Below, piece by piece: positions 40,406 to 52,729 of a stretch of DNA of 64,000 bases; position 1 is the first letter of the stretch; every line of letters starts with the position of its first letter. Under the pieces are notes generated by a model that did not search any database, had not been told where the DNA came from, and was given only the letters and a program-made list of their open reading frames with translations. A program made the position numbers and the translations under genes. The stretch comes from Lunularia cruciata (Eukaryota; Streptophyta; Marchantiopsida; Lunulariales; Lunulariaceae): contig OX419759.1 of assembly GCA_948567375.1 (NCBI GenBank), positions 41,083,493-41,147,492 of the forward strand, in the 5' to 3' direction.

Positions 40406-41096
40406 TGTAACACCCATTTGTGCATGTGTGTGATATTGTGATATTTAGCTTGGTATTACAAGTACTTAAGAGATATTATTTATATAGAGATAAAGGATGG
40501 TTCTATATTAGTCATGGTTAGCTAAATTTAGTCATATCTAAGATAGAAGGGACCTTACTTTAGAGGAAGTAGAAAAGATGAACACCACTATTTTGGATTT
40601 TAGTGTGTTGACTTGGTATTATTCCTAGGTGTTTGGCTTTGAGGAAAGAGTTGAGAACTCTTGGGCCCGCAAGCCTTTTTGTTTTGGATTCTTCTTTAGT
40701 CCAAGGATAGCCCATGTGAAGGAATCCTTGACTTAGTGGTTGACTCAAGATAAGACCACATGCTTAGGAGAATATGCCTATGTGAATGGATATTCCTTTC
40801 TACTTTTTGACTTTACTTGACTTTTAGTCTAGTAACTTTAGTTACTACGGTAATTAGTAACTTTGGTATGTAACTATTTCACAAGTATATAAACAAGGGG
40901 TGAGGAGGTACTCATCATCCTTTCATTTACAACTATCTCTCTCTCATTGAGTTCTCTAGTGAGCAATGTCTTGAGTCTTGGAGTGTTAGCCTTGGAGGAG
41001 TATGATGGAGTTGGGGTTCCTTGCTTTCTTAGTCCATGGTGTGCTACCAGAATAGCCATCAGAGGTTCATCCTGAGTGAGAGACAGACCGGCTACA
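40406..41096 (+). repeat. Solo LTR, TGTAACACCC family
   Basis: A 691-bp block starting TGTAACACCC and ending near GGCTACA. It contains a TATA-box-like TATATAAACAAGG at 40896. It sits in the old gypsy copy between GACCATGGCA and AGCATTAG, which are contiguous in the younger copy (52440-52465), with a 4-5 bp imperfect target duplication. The internal region is lost. Confidence 0.8.
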
Positions 41097-41384
41097 AGCA
41101 TTAGTTTCAGCTTTCAATGGTTTTTTCCTTGGCCTAGTGAGTTGAACGCCCATGCAAAGGATACCTCAGTTTTGGAAGAGATCACTCAAATTCTAGAGTA
41201 CAAGTAAGATAGTTCCATCTACCTTGGATGTTCCATTGTAGAGTTTTAAGGAAGCATTGCAATAACATATGTATCAATTGGTGTAGTAAGCTTGGAGTGG
41301 AGCCTTTGTACCACCAAGAGACTAGTGTTAGGATGAGGCTTTGGAATCTATTACCTTGTCACATATGGTTACCACACATATTAC

Positions 41385-42380
41385 TTGGCAATATCCAATA
41401 GAAGAAGTATACCTATTGGAGTTATTTGGTGGGATCAGCACTAGACTAGTTGCAGTACTGCAAGCAAGTGTATGGGTTTAGTGGTACTTGTATATGGAGA
41501 GCGATGAGACTGATAGGCTAGTCTTTCTACATCATGTATCACACTTGGCTTATCAATATCTTGAGTTATTACCAATATCAATTGTCGTGGATTACCAAAA
41601 GATTCTGCTAGTAGATATTTCCTTATTGGGGATGCAGGATTTGGAGAGACATAGTCTCACCCATTTGGTGATTTTTGGATGGCTATGTCAAGGACATACT
41701 TGTGTTAGCCAAGACATAGTCAAGATCTCTTGACATAGCCAAGATCAAAGTCTATAGGATCTCCATTCTGGTGTGCTTTTGGATATGTTACATATACTAT
41801 GACATCTCCAAGTTCACCAATCTATTTCTCCAACCTACATTTTGAAGAATGTATGTTTGATGGGTGATTCTTATATATGGGTGATGGAGAGTACACATTA
41901 GGTCCATTCTTGGATAAGACTTGCCATGTTGTTAGATGCAACTAAAGTGGGATCATGGGCTTATTGTTTGTCTTTGGTAGATGAACCTCTTACCTAAAGA
42001 GGTTCTACAACCTACTTATGATGGGATTCAACAACTAGACTACCATACTATCAATGATATTTTGGATGTTGGGTGTTAATCTCAAATGATGGTAGTGGGT
42101 AATAGGTCATCTATGGTGGACCTTGTTGGATAGGCTAGAGCTACTTGACTCATACTTAAGAGTTTCTAAAGCTCACATGCTTTTGAGAGGGAGGTCTTAG
42201 ACTTGTTTGTGATTAACAATTATAGTAATTGGTGGAGCCCAATGCAAATGAGAAGGAGTGGGTGATAGGTTTTTGTACTAGTATTACTATTGTTACAATA
42301 GTGTTAGAGGCATCTAAGCATTTTAGTCAAGTTTTAGTCAAGCTATGGACTTGAATTTTTTGACTTGGATTGTGAGTCTT
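41385..42380 (+). pseudogene. DNA methyltransferase relic of the old gypsy copy
   Basis: Homologous to the methyltransferase of the younger copy. Motif I (LLELFGGISTRL) is readable from about 41417. The catalytic segment reads GWLCQGH, so the Pro before the catalytic Cys is now Leu. Stops, a short rearrangement after CQGH and frameshifts follow. The motif VI region is altered near 41850. It cannot make an active enzyme, but it shows that the methyltransferase was part of the family before the younger copy inserted. Confidence 0.8.
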
Positions 42381-42639
42381 GGTTGGATAGAGCAACATAA
42401 GATGCGCTTCATAGGCATCACCACTTTGACACTTATGAGCTCTATGCCTATCAAGATAATTCAATCAAATGCTAAGGGCAATGGAATGAGTAGGCCTTGT
42501 ATTCTTGGGACATAGCCAGTGGCTACTAGTGAGAGTGGTCTACTTTGGGATACAATTAGAGGATATATGGAGCTTGCAGCCAATGTAGAGGGAGTTTTTC
42601 ATGCTGAGGTTGGGAACTCTAATAGTTGAGTGCATGACA

Positions 42640-43243
42640 TTATTGCTCCTAAGGGCCTAGTGTAGTAGCTAGTCAATGCATCTTCCATTCCTACATCAAT
42701 TACAAAGGATACTTGGGAGCCACACATTGGATCCAAGCTTACAAGAGGAGAAAGATTGGAAGTATTGAAGCTCTTGAGGAGCTACACAAGTTGTTTTACC
42801 TTCAATTTGAAGATTTGGGTGCTCTAAAAGGACCTAGTATTTGGATTGTGTTGACTAATGATACATCAATTATTTTATATCTTTACAGGTGTAGTGACAT
42901 GGAAAGAGCATTGATATAGAGTTGGAGTAGAGATCTTTTTGAAGTTAGTTTGGTGAAGATTTCACATAGAGATTATGCTTCTACTATAGTGATGTGAACC
43001 AAGAAGGATATGCATAGCAATTACACAAATAAGTAGATGTGTGGAGATTACCATCCTATAAACCAATAAACTAGGGCTAATTGGTATGCCATGCCTACAT
43101 TAGAGGATATCTTTGATATGATTTGGCATGGAAAGGTCTTCAATACTTTGGATCTTTGAGTATGATATCATTTGTTGCTGATCGAAGAGAAGGATAAGTA
43201 CAAGATAGCATTTTGGGCTATTGATTGGGCCTCATGGCAAGGA
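42640..43243 (+). pseudogene. Reverse transcriptase N-terminal part, old gypsy
   Basis: Matches 54060-54620 of the younger copy (readable: LGALKGPSIWIVLTN and MCGDYHPI). It is cut at 43243 by the copia insertion and continues at 58399. Confidence 0.75.
43239..43243. other. Left target-site duplication of the copia element (AAGGA)
   Basis: Identical to 58399-58403. Five bases is the usual size for Ty1/copia, and the flanking gypsy reading resumes exactly after the right copy. Confidence 0.9.
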
Positions 43244-43851
43244 TGTTAGGATGTGGAGCCTGATCTGTCTGATTTATCCCATCTATGATGTTGAGATTTG
43301 CGGCTCAAATCATCCATAGGTGTTTGACAATCCATGATATCATAGTGACATTATGAGTATGTCTCTTATTCTTTGTTGTGCAACTATAGAAGGTAACCCC
43401 ATGACCTAAAAAGTGTGTTTTTTTCAGGAGTTGAATATAGGTGCGTCTGTGAAAAAGAATCAATGGAAACTTTTGGTAACTTTGATTTGCATGAAGTTAG
43501 CTAGGCAAGGTCTGATTTTGATCAGACAAGCCGAAGATAATCAAGAGAAAGGCGGACGAAGATAAATATAGGAATTGATTGGACAAGGAAAGAGTTGGTC
43601 GAGACATAGCTTCCTAGAGATCAATGTAACCTGCATTGAGAGTAAAAATCCTAGATCTATGTTGCCGTGGATGCAAGAGCAAGTGACTTTGAACCACATT
43701 AATAATTCTTGAGCACCTATTGATGTGTGTGAGTACATTTTCCACCTTTCTCTTTTCTCTCTCAATATGTTTTTCCTTCCTATGTAGGGTTGATCTCAAG
43801 AGTTGAAGACTATCATAAGAGAAACAAATAAATCACTAGAGATCCACAACA
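43244..43851 (+). repeat. 5' LTR of the copia element
   Basis: 608 bp starting TGTTAGGATGTGGAGCC and ending CCACAACA. It aligns to the split 3' LTR (47864-48082 plus 57974-58398) with clear divergence and a roughly 30-bp indel, so the insertion is old. Confidence 0.9.
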
Positions 43852-43893
43852 ACTAGTATCAAAGCGATAGGTTTAAAGGAAAAAGTGAGAACA

Positions 43894-44620
43894 ATGGCGG
43901 GAGAGGAAGGAAAGGTCAAGATAGACAGATTTGATTGCAAAGACTTTGATATTTGGAAAATGAAAATAGAGGACTACTTGTATTAAAAGAAGCTTCATGT
44001 ATCTCTTAGAGGTGTGAAACTAGAGCTCATGTTAAATGAAGATTAAGATTTGATGGATCAACAACTTTGGGAGTTGTACGCCTTTCACTAGCTAGAAATG
44101 TGGCGTTCAATGTTCTAGACTAGAAGACTACTTTGTCTAACATGTATGAAAAATCATCGAGCTTCCAACAAGTGTACTTGATGCGTCAATTTTTCAACCT
44201 AAAGATGAATGAAGGTCACTTTGTCACAGATCATATTACTAAGTTCAACTTGATTACAATCCAATAAGTTCAATGGAAATCAATTTTAAGGATGATTTTC
44301 ATGCTTTAATTCTCCTATCCTCTTTACTTGAAACTTGGAGTGCAACTATAATAGCAATAAGTAGTTCTTGTGGGTCAAACAAATTGAGGTTTAAGAGATC
44401 CAAAATCTGATAATCAGTGAAGATATTAGAAGGAGAGAGTTGAGCATAAACTTTGGATTGGCTCTAAATACTCATGAAAACAAAGGAAGAACTATGCAAC
44501 ATCATGACAATTAAAGTAAATCCAAGTCCAAGAGGAGAAGCAAGTCCAGGTCAAAAGGTGATGGATGTTGGAATTATGGTAAGAAGGGGTACACAAGAAA
44601 GAACTGTTGGCTCATAAAGA
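43894..44620 (+). pseudogene. copia gag relic
   Basis: Starts with ATG and a MAGEEGKVKIDRFDCKDF opening typical of plant copia gag, followed by stops. The zinc knuckle at 44566-44607 (C-W-N-Y then C) has lost its second Cys and its His to Tyr. Particle protein in the intact family; here non-functional. Confidence 0.75.
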
Positions 44621-44689
44621 AGAATCCAAGCAAGGGGAAGAATGAGGACTCAATGAATGCTACTACAAAGGAAATCAATGATGTTTTGA

Positions 44690-47600
44690 TACTTAGTGCA
44701 AACAATCCTATAGATTCTTGATTTAGGAGCTTCCTTTCACTCTACCTCACAAAAGGAATGTATGTTGAATTACATTTCTGGTGATTTTGGAAAAGTGTAT
44801 CTTGTAGATGATGAGCCTTTGGATATTCTAGGGAGAGGTTTCATTTGTATTAAAATACCTGATCAATCTATGTGGAAATTGAAGAATGTTAGGCATATTC
44901 TATGCTTGAAGAAGAATCTTATCTCAATTGGGCAACTTGACAATGAAAGGTATATCACAACCTTTGTAGGTGGTTCATGGAAAATCACCAAAGGCATTAT
45001 GGTGGTTGCACGGGAAAAAAAGCTAGGGACTCTCTACATGACCAACAATACCAAGGACATGATGGCACTTGCGGACACAATATCAAACAATAATCTTTAG
45101 CATTGGAGGCTTGGGCATATGAGTGAAGAGGCATGGAGGTGATGATGAAGAAGGACAAGATACCAGCTTTGAAAACCGTTGATGTAGGTTTTTGTGAAGA
45201 TTGCATATTTGGGAAGCAAAAATAGGTTGGCTTCTTGAAGGGTAGAAGAGCACCTAGGATAGGGAAGCTAGAGCTTGTACACATGAGATGTGGGTCCTTC
45301 TCCAGTTGCATCTCTTGGGAGTTCATGTTATTATGTCACCTTTATAAATGACTCAACCAACAAGGTTTCTATATATTTCTTGAAGTGCAAATCAGAGGTA
45401 TTTGCACTTTCAAGAAGTGGAAAAGCCTGGTCAAAAATGAGTATGGTGCAAAGCTAAAGTGACTAAGATCTGACAATGGCGGTGAGTATGATAGTAGTGA
45501 GTTCAAGAAATTATGTGCAGTACATAGAATCAGAATGAAGAAGACCTTACTGAGCACACCGCAGCAAAATAGAGTGGTTGAGCACATGAATCAAACTCCA
45601 AATGAAAGAGCTAATAGCATGAGGATTCATGCTGGTCTGCCCAAGGTGGTTTGGGCTAAAGCAATCAACAAATGCATTTTACTTAATAAACATACATCCA
45701 TTAGTTCCCTTAGACCACAAGTTGCCCAAAGAGGAGTGGATAGGAAAACTGGTGATTTTGTTGCACTTGAGAGTCTTTGGGTGTGTCTCTGACATACATG
45801 TCAATGCAAAGAAAAGGGACAAGTTAGATGCAAAGTCTTGTTTCTTTATTGGATATGGTACAAATGAATTTGGGTACAAGTTTTGGGATGTAAAGAGCAA
45901 GAAAATCATCAAAAGCAAAGATGTGACATTCAATGAGTGTCTTCTTTACAAGATTAGAAACACTTTGGATTCTAATAGTGTAGAAAAGTAGAGCAAAGAA
46001 AACAATCAAGTTGAGCTGCAAGAGATAATAGAAGAAAATGTTAGTAAAAGGTTCAAAGAAACCCTGAAAGCTCACAAACTACTCTGCCACAACCTCAACC
46101 ATGTGCATCACAATTGAGGAGATCTACAAGAATTACAAGACCACCAGCAAGGTATTCCCACTCTCTTCATTACTTGCTATTGACAAATGGAAGTGAACCT
46201 AAATGTTATGAAGAAGCCATGCAAAGTGAAGACCCAATGAGTAGGAGCTTGCCATGAAGGACAAGATGAGGTCCTTGGATAAAAATCAAACTTGGGAGCT
46301 TAGCTTACTACCAAAAGGCAAGAAGGCATTACACAAGAAGTGGGTCTACAAGGTAAAAGAGGAACATAGCGGTAGAAAATGGTACAAGGCAAAGTTAGTT
46401 GTGAAACACTTACAATAGAAGGAGGGGATTGATTACATTGAGATTTTTTCATTGGTAGTCAAGCACTCAAACAATTAGAGTGGTCCTTAATATAGTAGAC
46501 TAAAAGACTAAATATAGGTAGAAGACTTGTATTTGGAGCATATGGATGTCACTATTGATTTTCTACATGGTAAGATTGATGAAGATATCTATATGCAACA
46601 AAATTTTGGCTTTGCAGTCCCCGGTAAGGATAGCTTGGTATGTAAGTTGTAGAAAAGCCTATATGGTCTGAAATAGGCACCAAGATTATGGTACAAGAAA
46701 TTTGACAAGTTCATGATCAATAATAGATTCACAAGATGTCAAGGGGATCATTGTTGTTATATCAAGTCTCTTGATAAAAGTTTTATCATCTTACTTTTGT
46801 ATGTTGATGACATGTTGATAGCCAGAAAAAAAATAATAGAGGTTGAGATATGGAAGAAAGAATTATCAAGAGAGTTTGTATTGAAAGACTCGGGTGTAGC
46901 AAAGTAGATACTTGGGCTGAAGATTGAAAGGGACAAGGTGGTTGGATGTTGAAGCACTCTCAAGGTAGCTACATTGGAAAGGTGCTAGAAAGGTTCAACA
47001 TGATAAATGCAAGTCCTATGAAGACACCTTTGGCAAGTCCCTTTAAGCTATCAAAGGATCAGTTTTCCAAGAATGATGAAGAGTTGAAGGATATGTCAAA
47101 GATGTCATGCGCTTTAGTTGTAGGTAGCCTAATGTATGAAATGACATGTACTAAACCAGATATTGCACATGTAGTGGGAGTTGTGAGCAAGTACATAGCC
47201 CATCCAAGGAGACAACATTGGGAGGCTATCAAATGGATTTTTAGCTATCTAAAAGATACCAAAGATATAGGTTTGTGTTACAATAGAGGTAGCCATACAC
47301 TACAATTTTTGTGGATGCAAACTTGGGAGGTGATATGATACCAAAAGAAGCACCACATGGTATGTTTATACCGTAGGTGGGATAGTAGTGAGTTGGTTCT
47401 CATAATTGCAAAAATTTATTGCCTTGTCCACAATTGAGGCAGAATAAGTTGCAATTATAGAAGCTAGTAAGGAGATGATTTGGTCACAAAACCTTCTAAA
47501 AAAGCTAGGTAGAGAGAAAAATTATAGTGTTTTATTCCTATAGAATCAAAGTGCCATTCACTTAGCAAAGAATCTTATGTTTTATGCTAGAACAGAATAC

Positions 47601-47760
47601 ATACAGTTGAGATATCATTTCATTTGAGGAGTTACTTGAAGATGGCAACTTGTCACCTAAAAAGATTCAAGGTGCCAAGAACTCTGCTGATGTGTTGACA
47701 AAGATTGTCACTTCTAAGAAGTTAAGGCTATGTCTAGCATCAATTGACTCTAAAAATAAC
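44690..47760 (+). pseudogene. copia pol relic (protease, integrase, reverse transcriptase, RNase H)
   Basis: In order: a protease region with DLGASFHS near 44717 (the residue after the catalytic Asp is altered); the pre-integrase LGHMSEE near 45112; integrase with RSDNGGEY near 45470 and the region of its catalytic Glu near 45590; reverse transcriptase with YVDDMLIA at 46800; and an RNase H and C-terminal region (KQFIA-like and IEAE segments near 47410-47450). Frames change several times and stops are frequent, many of them TAG where related elements have Gln. Inactive. Confidence 0.85.
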
Positions 47761-47863
47761 TAGATAGTAAGGCTGCAAAGAGTATGTAGATCAAGCACTG
47801 GAAGTTTATTATCTTTGTTGGAAGATGTATAGTCAAGAAGTATCAGTCGCCAAGTGGGAGAGT

Positions 47864-48082
47864 TGTTAGCATGTGGAGCCTGATCCGTCCCATTTATCCC
47901 ATCTATGATGCTTTTTTTGTGGCTTAGATCATCCACGAGATATAGTCCAGGTTTGAGATAGGGTTGAGATAGATCTTTGACAATCCATGATAATGGGATG
48001 ACATTAGAAGTGTGTCTCTTGTTCTTTGTTGTGCAATTGTAGAAGGTAAACTTATGACCTGCAGAAGGTGTTTTTTGCAAGG
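47864..48082 (+). repeat. 3' LTR of copia, left piece
   Basis: Begins TGTTAGCATGTGGAGCC right after the polypurine tract and matches the first third of the 5' LTR. It is cut at 48082 by the younger gypsy and continues at 57974. Confidence 0.9.
48079..48082. other. Left target duplication of the younger gypsy (AAGG)
   Basis: Matches 57970-57973. Removing one copy and the element restores continuity with the 5' LTR of copia. Confidence 0.75.
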
Positions 48083-48531
48083 TGTCATGCCATTTGTAGT
48101 TCCGCATCTAGATGCCCGGACACTGGAGTTCCAGTGATAGTAGTTAGAGTTATTTTAGTAGTATCTCAAAGACTACTTTCTGACGGTCAGATTTGATGTT
48201 CGGGGTACTGACTTCACGGTGGGGCCCACCATCACTTTGCACCGTTTGCAGTGTCGAATGTGCCGTCAGCGGGACCGTTAGGGTTTCAGGGCTAGCTCAA
48301 GTCCAGGGGTATAGTTTTGAAGGTGAGCTCCAGAGAGCTCACTTCTCTGATGTTGAGCCTTCGAGTTCCTGGCTATGGTGGACAAAGGCCGGCGAGCGTC
48401 ACCTGGATTCTCTATGCTTGAGTGGGTGTGACTTGCCTGTAATCAGTGCCCAGTTGTTGGCAGTTTATAGAGTGATAGATCAAGTACTGATTTGAGTTGA
48501 GTTGAGTTGAAAGTGTTAAGCAATCTGATTA
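48083..48531 (+). repeat. 5' LTR core of the younger gypsy
   Basis: 449 bp, the same length as 57415-57863. It lacks the 106-bp block that flanks the 3' copy on both sides. A GAGTT pentamer repeat lies near its end. The 100-codon open frame inside it is present in both copies only because the LTRs are repeats. Confidence 0.9.
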
Positions 48532-49857
48532 CATCAAAGAAGTGAAGTCAGGGGGAAATCGGGTGCAAGAACTTTGAGTGTTGGTGGTATCTCCAAGCTC
48601 GGTGGATCGTGGTAGCTCGATTCAAGTTTTGTGTTTCCCTAGTGTGCAGAAGCTCGTTCAAGTGATTCAAATTTGGCAGTTAGGCGGACGGTGTGCGGAA
48701 GCGCTGGCCAAATTTTGAGCAAAGAAGGAGCAATTTTCGAGCAGTGTTGTGATTTTGAGCTCAAGAGGTGAAGGCAGGACCAATTTGCTGCGAGTTGGGC
48801 TCAGAAAGTGAAATTGAAGGTGGAGTTGGGAAGCTCTTCTCATGAAATTGTGATTTGGAAAAACCCATTTTGTCAATTTGGCTCGAGTGGAAAGTTAGCG
48901 GGGGATTTGGCGGACATCCATCTTTAGGGTTTACGTCAGATTTTACGGCAGATTTTACGTCAGATTTTGGGTTAGAATTGGAGGAGTTTCGCTAGTTTAG
49001 AGGAGTTTCACAGATTTGGAGAAGTTTTGCCAATTTTGGAGGAGGTTTGAAGTGGCAACAAGAAAGGCCTCATTTGGCTGAATTTTGGGGCTTCGAGGCT
49101 TCGAGGCATAGGGCTGTGGGCTATGAGAGGCTACGAAGGCCTAGAAGGGCCAGCAAGCCAGCTTGCTGGCATGAGACTAGCTAGTTTAGAGTAGATCTTG
49201 GTCATTGGTTGGCAAAATCTGCCTTTCCTGCTAGATTGTGTGCAACAAGGTTTGACCCCTAGATCTCTTGTTCCTAGACTGGTGCCCTAGCCAACTGGTC
49301 CACCCTCACTTGTTGTCCTAGTGACTGTGCCATTGTTATCTATACACATGTAGCTTTGGCTAGGAGAGACAATTTGATCCCATTCTTGGTGATCCTGGTA
49401 GCTTAGGACTTGGATACGAACTCCTCTTATGTCAAATGCCAAATGGTGGCAGAGTCAGTCCCGTGTTGTGTTATGAGATGGAGGGTTTTTGTTTAGATTT
49501 CTTGTGATTGGATCCCCTCCATTCTCTACTTCCTGTTTGTGCACCACGTTTGTGTGAGGTGCCCTGACTTTTGAGCGTTGGTGCTCTAGTGTGCTCTCGG
49601 TGGTGAGGCTGGAGTGATGACCAGTCAGACTACCTCTGTTTCTCTCCGGTGAGGCAGGAAGTGATGACCTGCAAACCGTGAGAGTTCGTGTTATGATGGC
49701 AGGTTACAGGTTGCCCTTCCCCTAGTGTAGTTATCTTGGTTAGAGTTACATTAGTGGGTGGTGTTTAGTTGGTGTTGGCACTTGGTGGGGCACTTGCGGT
49801 TACGACTTGCGGTTGCAGTTGGTGGTTTGAGTTTGCTATTGTAGTTACTTGGTCACG
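48532..49857 (+). other. Leader of the younger gypsy
   Basis: About 1.3 kb between the LTR core and the gag start, without a good reading frame. No standard primer-binding site follows the LTR directly; the nearest resemblance is TGGTATCTCCAAGC at about 48585. An antisense tRNA-like segment lies at 49247-49308. Leaders of this length are usual in large plant gypsy elements and normally carry packaging signals. Confidence 0.6.
49247..49308 (-). ncRNA. tRNA-like segment (A-box and B-box), antisense to the element
   Basis: On the minus strand, CAGTTGGCTAGGGC (49297-49284) resembles a tRNA A-box, and AGGGGTCAAACCTT (49260-49247) resembles a B-box about 24 nt further on. Arms are imperfect and no full cloverleaf with an acceptor stem was built, so this is at most a tRNA-derived (SINE-like) fragment. 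Confidence 0.3.
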
Positions 49858-51876
49858 ATGGAGTTCTTTGGAGATTCCAAAGGAGTTAGCCCTGCAGTAC
49901 GCAATGGGTTTACTCAGAGTGGTGCTCGGTATCAACCTATATCTCAGGTCCCAGTGAGGGAGGAGATTGACTCTGAGTTGGAGTTCGACACATGAGCTGA
50001 TTCAGTTGAGAGTGCACTTGGTGTGTCCGCACCGTTGTTGTTGGACATGGACAAGATTTATGGGGCCTCCAAAGGCCCTAGGTGTTACTCTGGTACAGTG
50101 GGTACTATTGAGTTGGATGACTTCATCCAGGAGTTCGATAGTTGGTGTGATCTGCAGTAGATGCGGAACCCAACTTTGTTCACACCTTTCATGGCATGGA
50201 AGGCGTTGTTTCAGCACTTGGAGGGTCCACCGATGGATGACTACCATGAGTTCAGGAGAGCTCATTTGGAGGAGATCGAGTTATGGAGACAGTATTGGTC
50301 TCCACACTATGTCTCCATCACTTCAGGTTTGGTAGCCAGGAGTAGGTCGGCTGTACCTACGAGTTCTAGCTCGAGTAGTGTGGGTGGAGCTAGTGGAGGT
50401 GCACTAGCTGGAGATAGTGCTACTACGAGTGGAGGTACCGCTGTAGGAGGTGGTGTGGTACCGGAGTTTAACCCCATGGTGGAGTTCTTCCTGTGTTTGA
50501 GGCAGAACTACCAGGGAGTACGGACTGACAAGCTGAGGAGCTTGTAGGAGTTCCAGCGGAAGGCTGGAGAGAGCCTACGCGAGGCATACACCCGCATGAG
50601 GCGGCTGATCAGTTTCACTCAAGGAGTTACTAAGGCCCAGGCCGTCCACTTTTGGTATGGGATACTGGACAAGGAGTTGCGACGTAGAGTTTGTGATGCT
50701 ACATTGTTGCAGGCTACTTCACCCACTTTGGTAGTAGTCTTTGGTTTGGCTGAGCGTATTGAGCTCAACATGGTGGAGGAGAGAGTGGTGACAGCTGGAT
50801 TTGGTAGAGAGACCTCATCCACGGTTGTGACTTCTTCTAGAGTGCAGCAGAGTGCACCATGCCCAGTTGGTTTTTGAGGACAGGGTGGACAGCCCAGATC
50901 CTATGGAGCGAGTGGAAGGCCTAGTGGAATTAGACCCTTACCCTCATTTTTGGGTCAGCAGCAGCCAGTGAGTGGTGGTGTTGCTTGTTGGACTTGTGGT
51001 GGACCTCACCATAGGAGAGAGTGTACTTAGGGCAGCGGACCTGATACCTCTGGTGCATCACAACCAACACAGAGGCAGTGTGAGCATTGCCACAGATTTG
51101 GTCACACTAGTGACCGGTGTTTTGACCTACACCCGGAGTTACGGAGTGGTAGGGCTGCTATGGCAAGTAGTAGAGGAGCTCCAGTTCATGGAGGACGAGG
51201 TGGTAGAGGTGGTGGTAGAGGATCTACACCTAGTAGGGGTGCAATACCTGCCCTTACTTCTGACACAACTATGGCTACTCGGATTGAGCAGTTGGAGCAG
51301 AGATTGGCTAGTATGGCTATTGCTCAGAGGAGATCAGATTTGGGTGCTGAGGCTTCCACCTCATATGCTGGTGATAGAGATGCTTTAGACTTCATGTGCG
51401 GAGTAGCACAAGTGGATGCATCTGCAACAGTGACTAGGAGTGCAGTACGTGCTCCAGAGCCTAGAGGAGCATCAGTGGAATTGGACCCACAAAGAGGAGA
51501 GGTTGGGAGACAGGTCAGACTTCCTCAGTCTTTCACGCTATCTGAGGCATTGTAGACGACATCCATGGTTCCTAGACGTCCCAGTGCAGGTGTGGTAGGT
51601 GGTGATGGAGTACCTGCTAGTCAGTCACCTACTACTACACAGACGGAGTCTAGCATGATGTTGGGGGCGGCTCAACTGATTATGCGGCATCCTTTATTTT
51701 CAGCCAGTGACATGTTTTCATTGGGAGTTGACCCAGCCCCAGTATTCTGGTTGGCTGCCACGTTGTGTGAGAGTAGGGATGGTGCAGTTCCTACTACTAG
51801 AGCAAAGGTGGTTGGTAGTGGAGCTGACTTGGTTGAGGAGCATGGGATCCGTTCAGCAATCAGTGGTTTATGGTAG
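49858..51876 (+). pseudogene. gag region of the younger gypsy
   Basis: Particle-forming and nucleic-acid-binding part. It opens MEFFGDSKGVSPAVRNGF. A gag core is seen around FNPMVEFFLCLRQNYQGVR and AVHFWYGILDKELRRRV. Two zinc knuckles follow: C377-x2-C380 with GGPHH and a closing Cys, and a canonical CX2CX4HX4C at residue 408 (CEHCHRFGHTSDRC). Between and after them is a Gly/Arg-rich stretch (GGRGGRGGGRG). A coiled-coil-like TRIEQLEQRLASMAIAQRR lies near residue 474. Six premature stops interrupt the segment before its last codon, which is also TAG. Confidence 0.85.
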
Positions 51877-52641
51877 GTAGTAGCGGCTAGACTGGAGGAG
51901 TTGCCAGCTAGACCGGCCTTTGAGAGAGTGCGGTTTACACCTGGTGTTGTCCTATTGGATAACCAGAGGGGGATTTTTCATTTGGTGGGACCTTCAGGGA
52001 AGGTCTATACACCACAGAGAGTCTTGTTAAACTTTGGTGCGTAGCCCCTTATGTTGGGGAAGGCTGCAATTGTCAGTCTAGAGTTACGGAAGACTAATGT
52101 GGAGAGGTGTCCATTTCAGATCCAAACATCTCTAGGTGGTGGTTCAACATAGTACATCGTTGGTGGTGGTTTGACACAGTACATCACACGTGGAGAGCTC
52201 GTTGTCCAGGTTCAGCCTGGTCATCCGACTGATAGCTCGGTGGTGAGAGCTCAGGCTATTGCAACGATAGCTGAGTCATATGATGTGCTAGTTGGGAGAG
52301 CAGTGTTATACCCTATGGGTTTCAGCATTGGCTATTGGGAGGAGACAGCCTCTTATAGACCTGGTTGGCAGTCTGGTGAGGGACGGGTATGTCGCCTACC
52401 AGTACGCTTTAGTAGTGGCAGTCTTGGCTCACTACAGTCCGGGACCATGGCAGCATCAGTTTTGGCTTTCAGCGGTGCAGTCACTTGGCCTGGTGACCTG
52501 TTGGAGGGGAACGCCCATGCAGAGGATACTCCAGTACCAAAGGAGATCACTTGGCTATGGAGTACGAGTGGGATTGTTCCATCCACCTTGGATGTTCCAT
52601 TGTGGAGTTCAGAGGAGGCATTGCAGCAGCATGCAGATTAG
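51877..52641 (+). pseudogene. Aspartic protease region of the younger gypsy
   Basis: Retropepsin-like domain that would cleave the polyprotein. The site where the catalytic D-[ST]-G is expected reads NFG (52030-52038), so the catalytic Asp is Asn; both changed residues are explained by single transitions. Downstream ITRGELVVQV and YDVLVGRAVLYPMGF fit the flap and C-terminal strands. Stops at 52042, 52150 and 52639. Confidence 0.7.
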
Positions 52642-52729
52642 TTGGTGCAGCAGGTTTGGAGTGGAGCCTTCATACCATCAGGGGATGAGTGTGAGGATGA
52701 GCCTCCAAAGGCGATTGCTTTGACACCTC

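Noticed and set aside
48193-48495. 100-codon frame in the 5' LTR, repeated at 57525-57827
   Set aside because: It is shared only because both lie in LTR copies. It has no domain, and the differences between copies do not follow codon positions.
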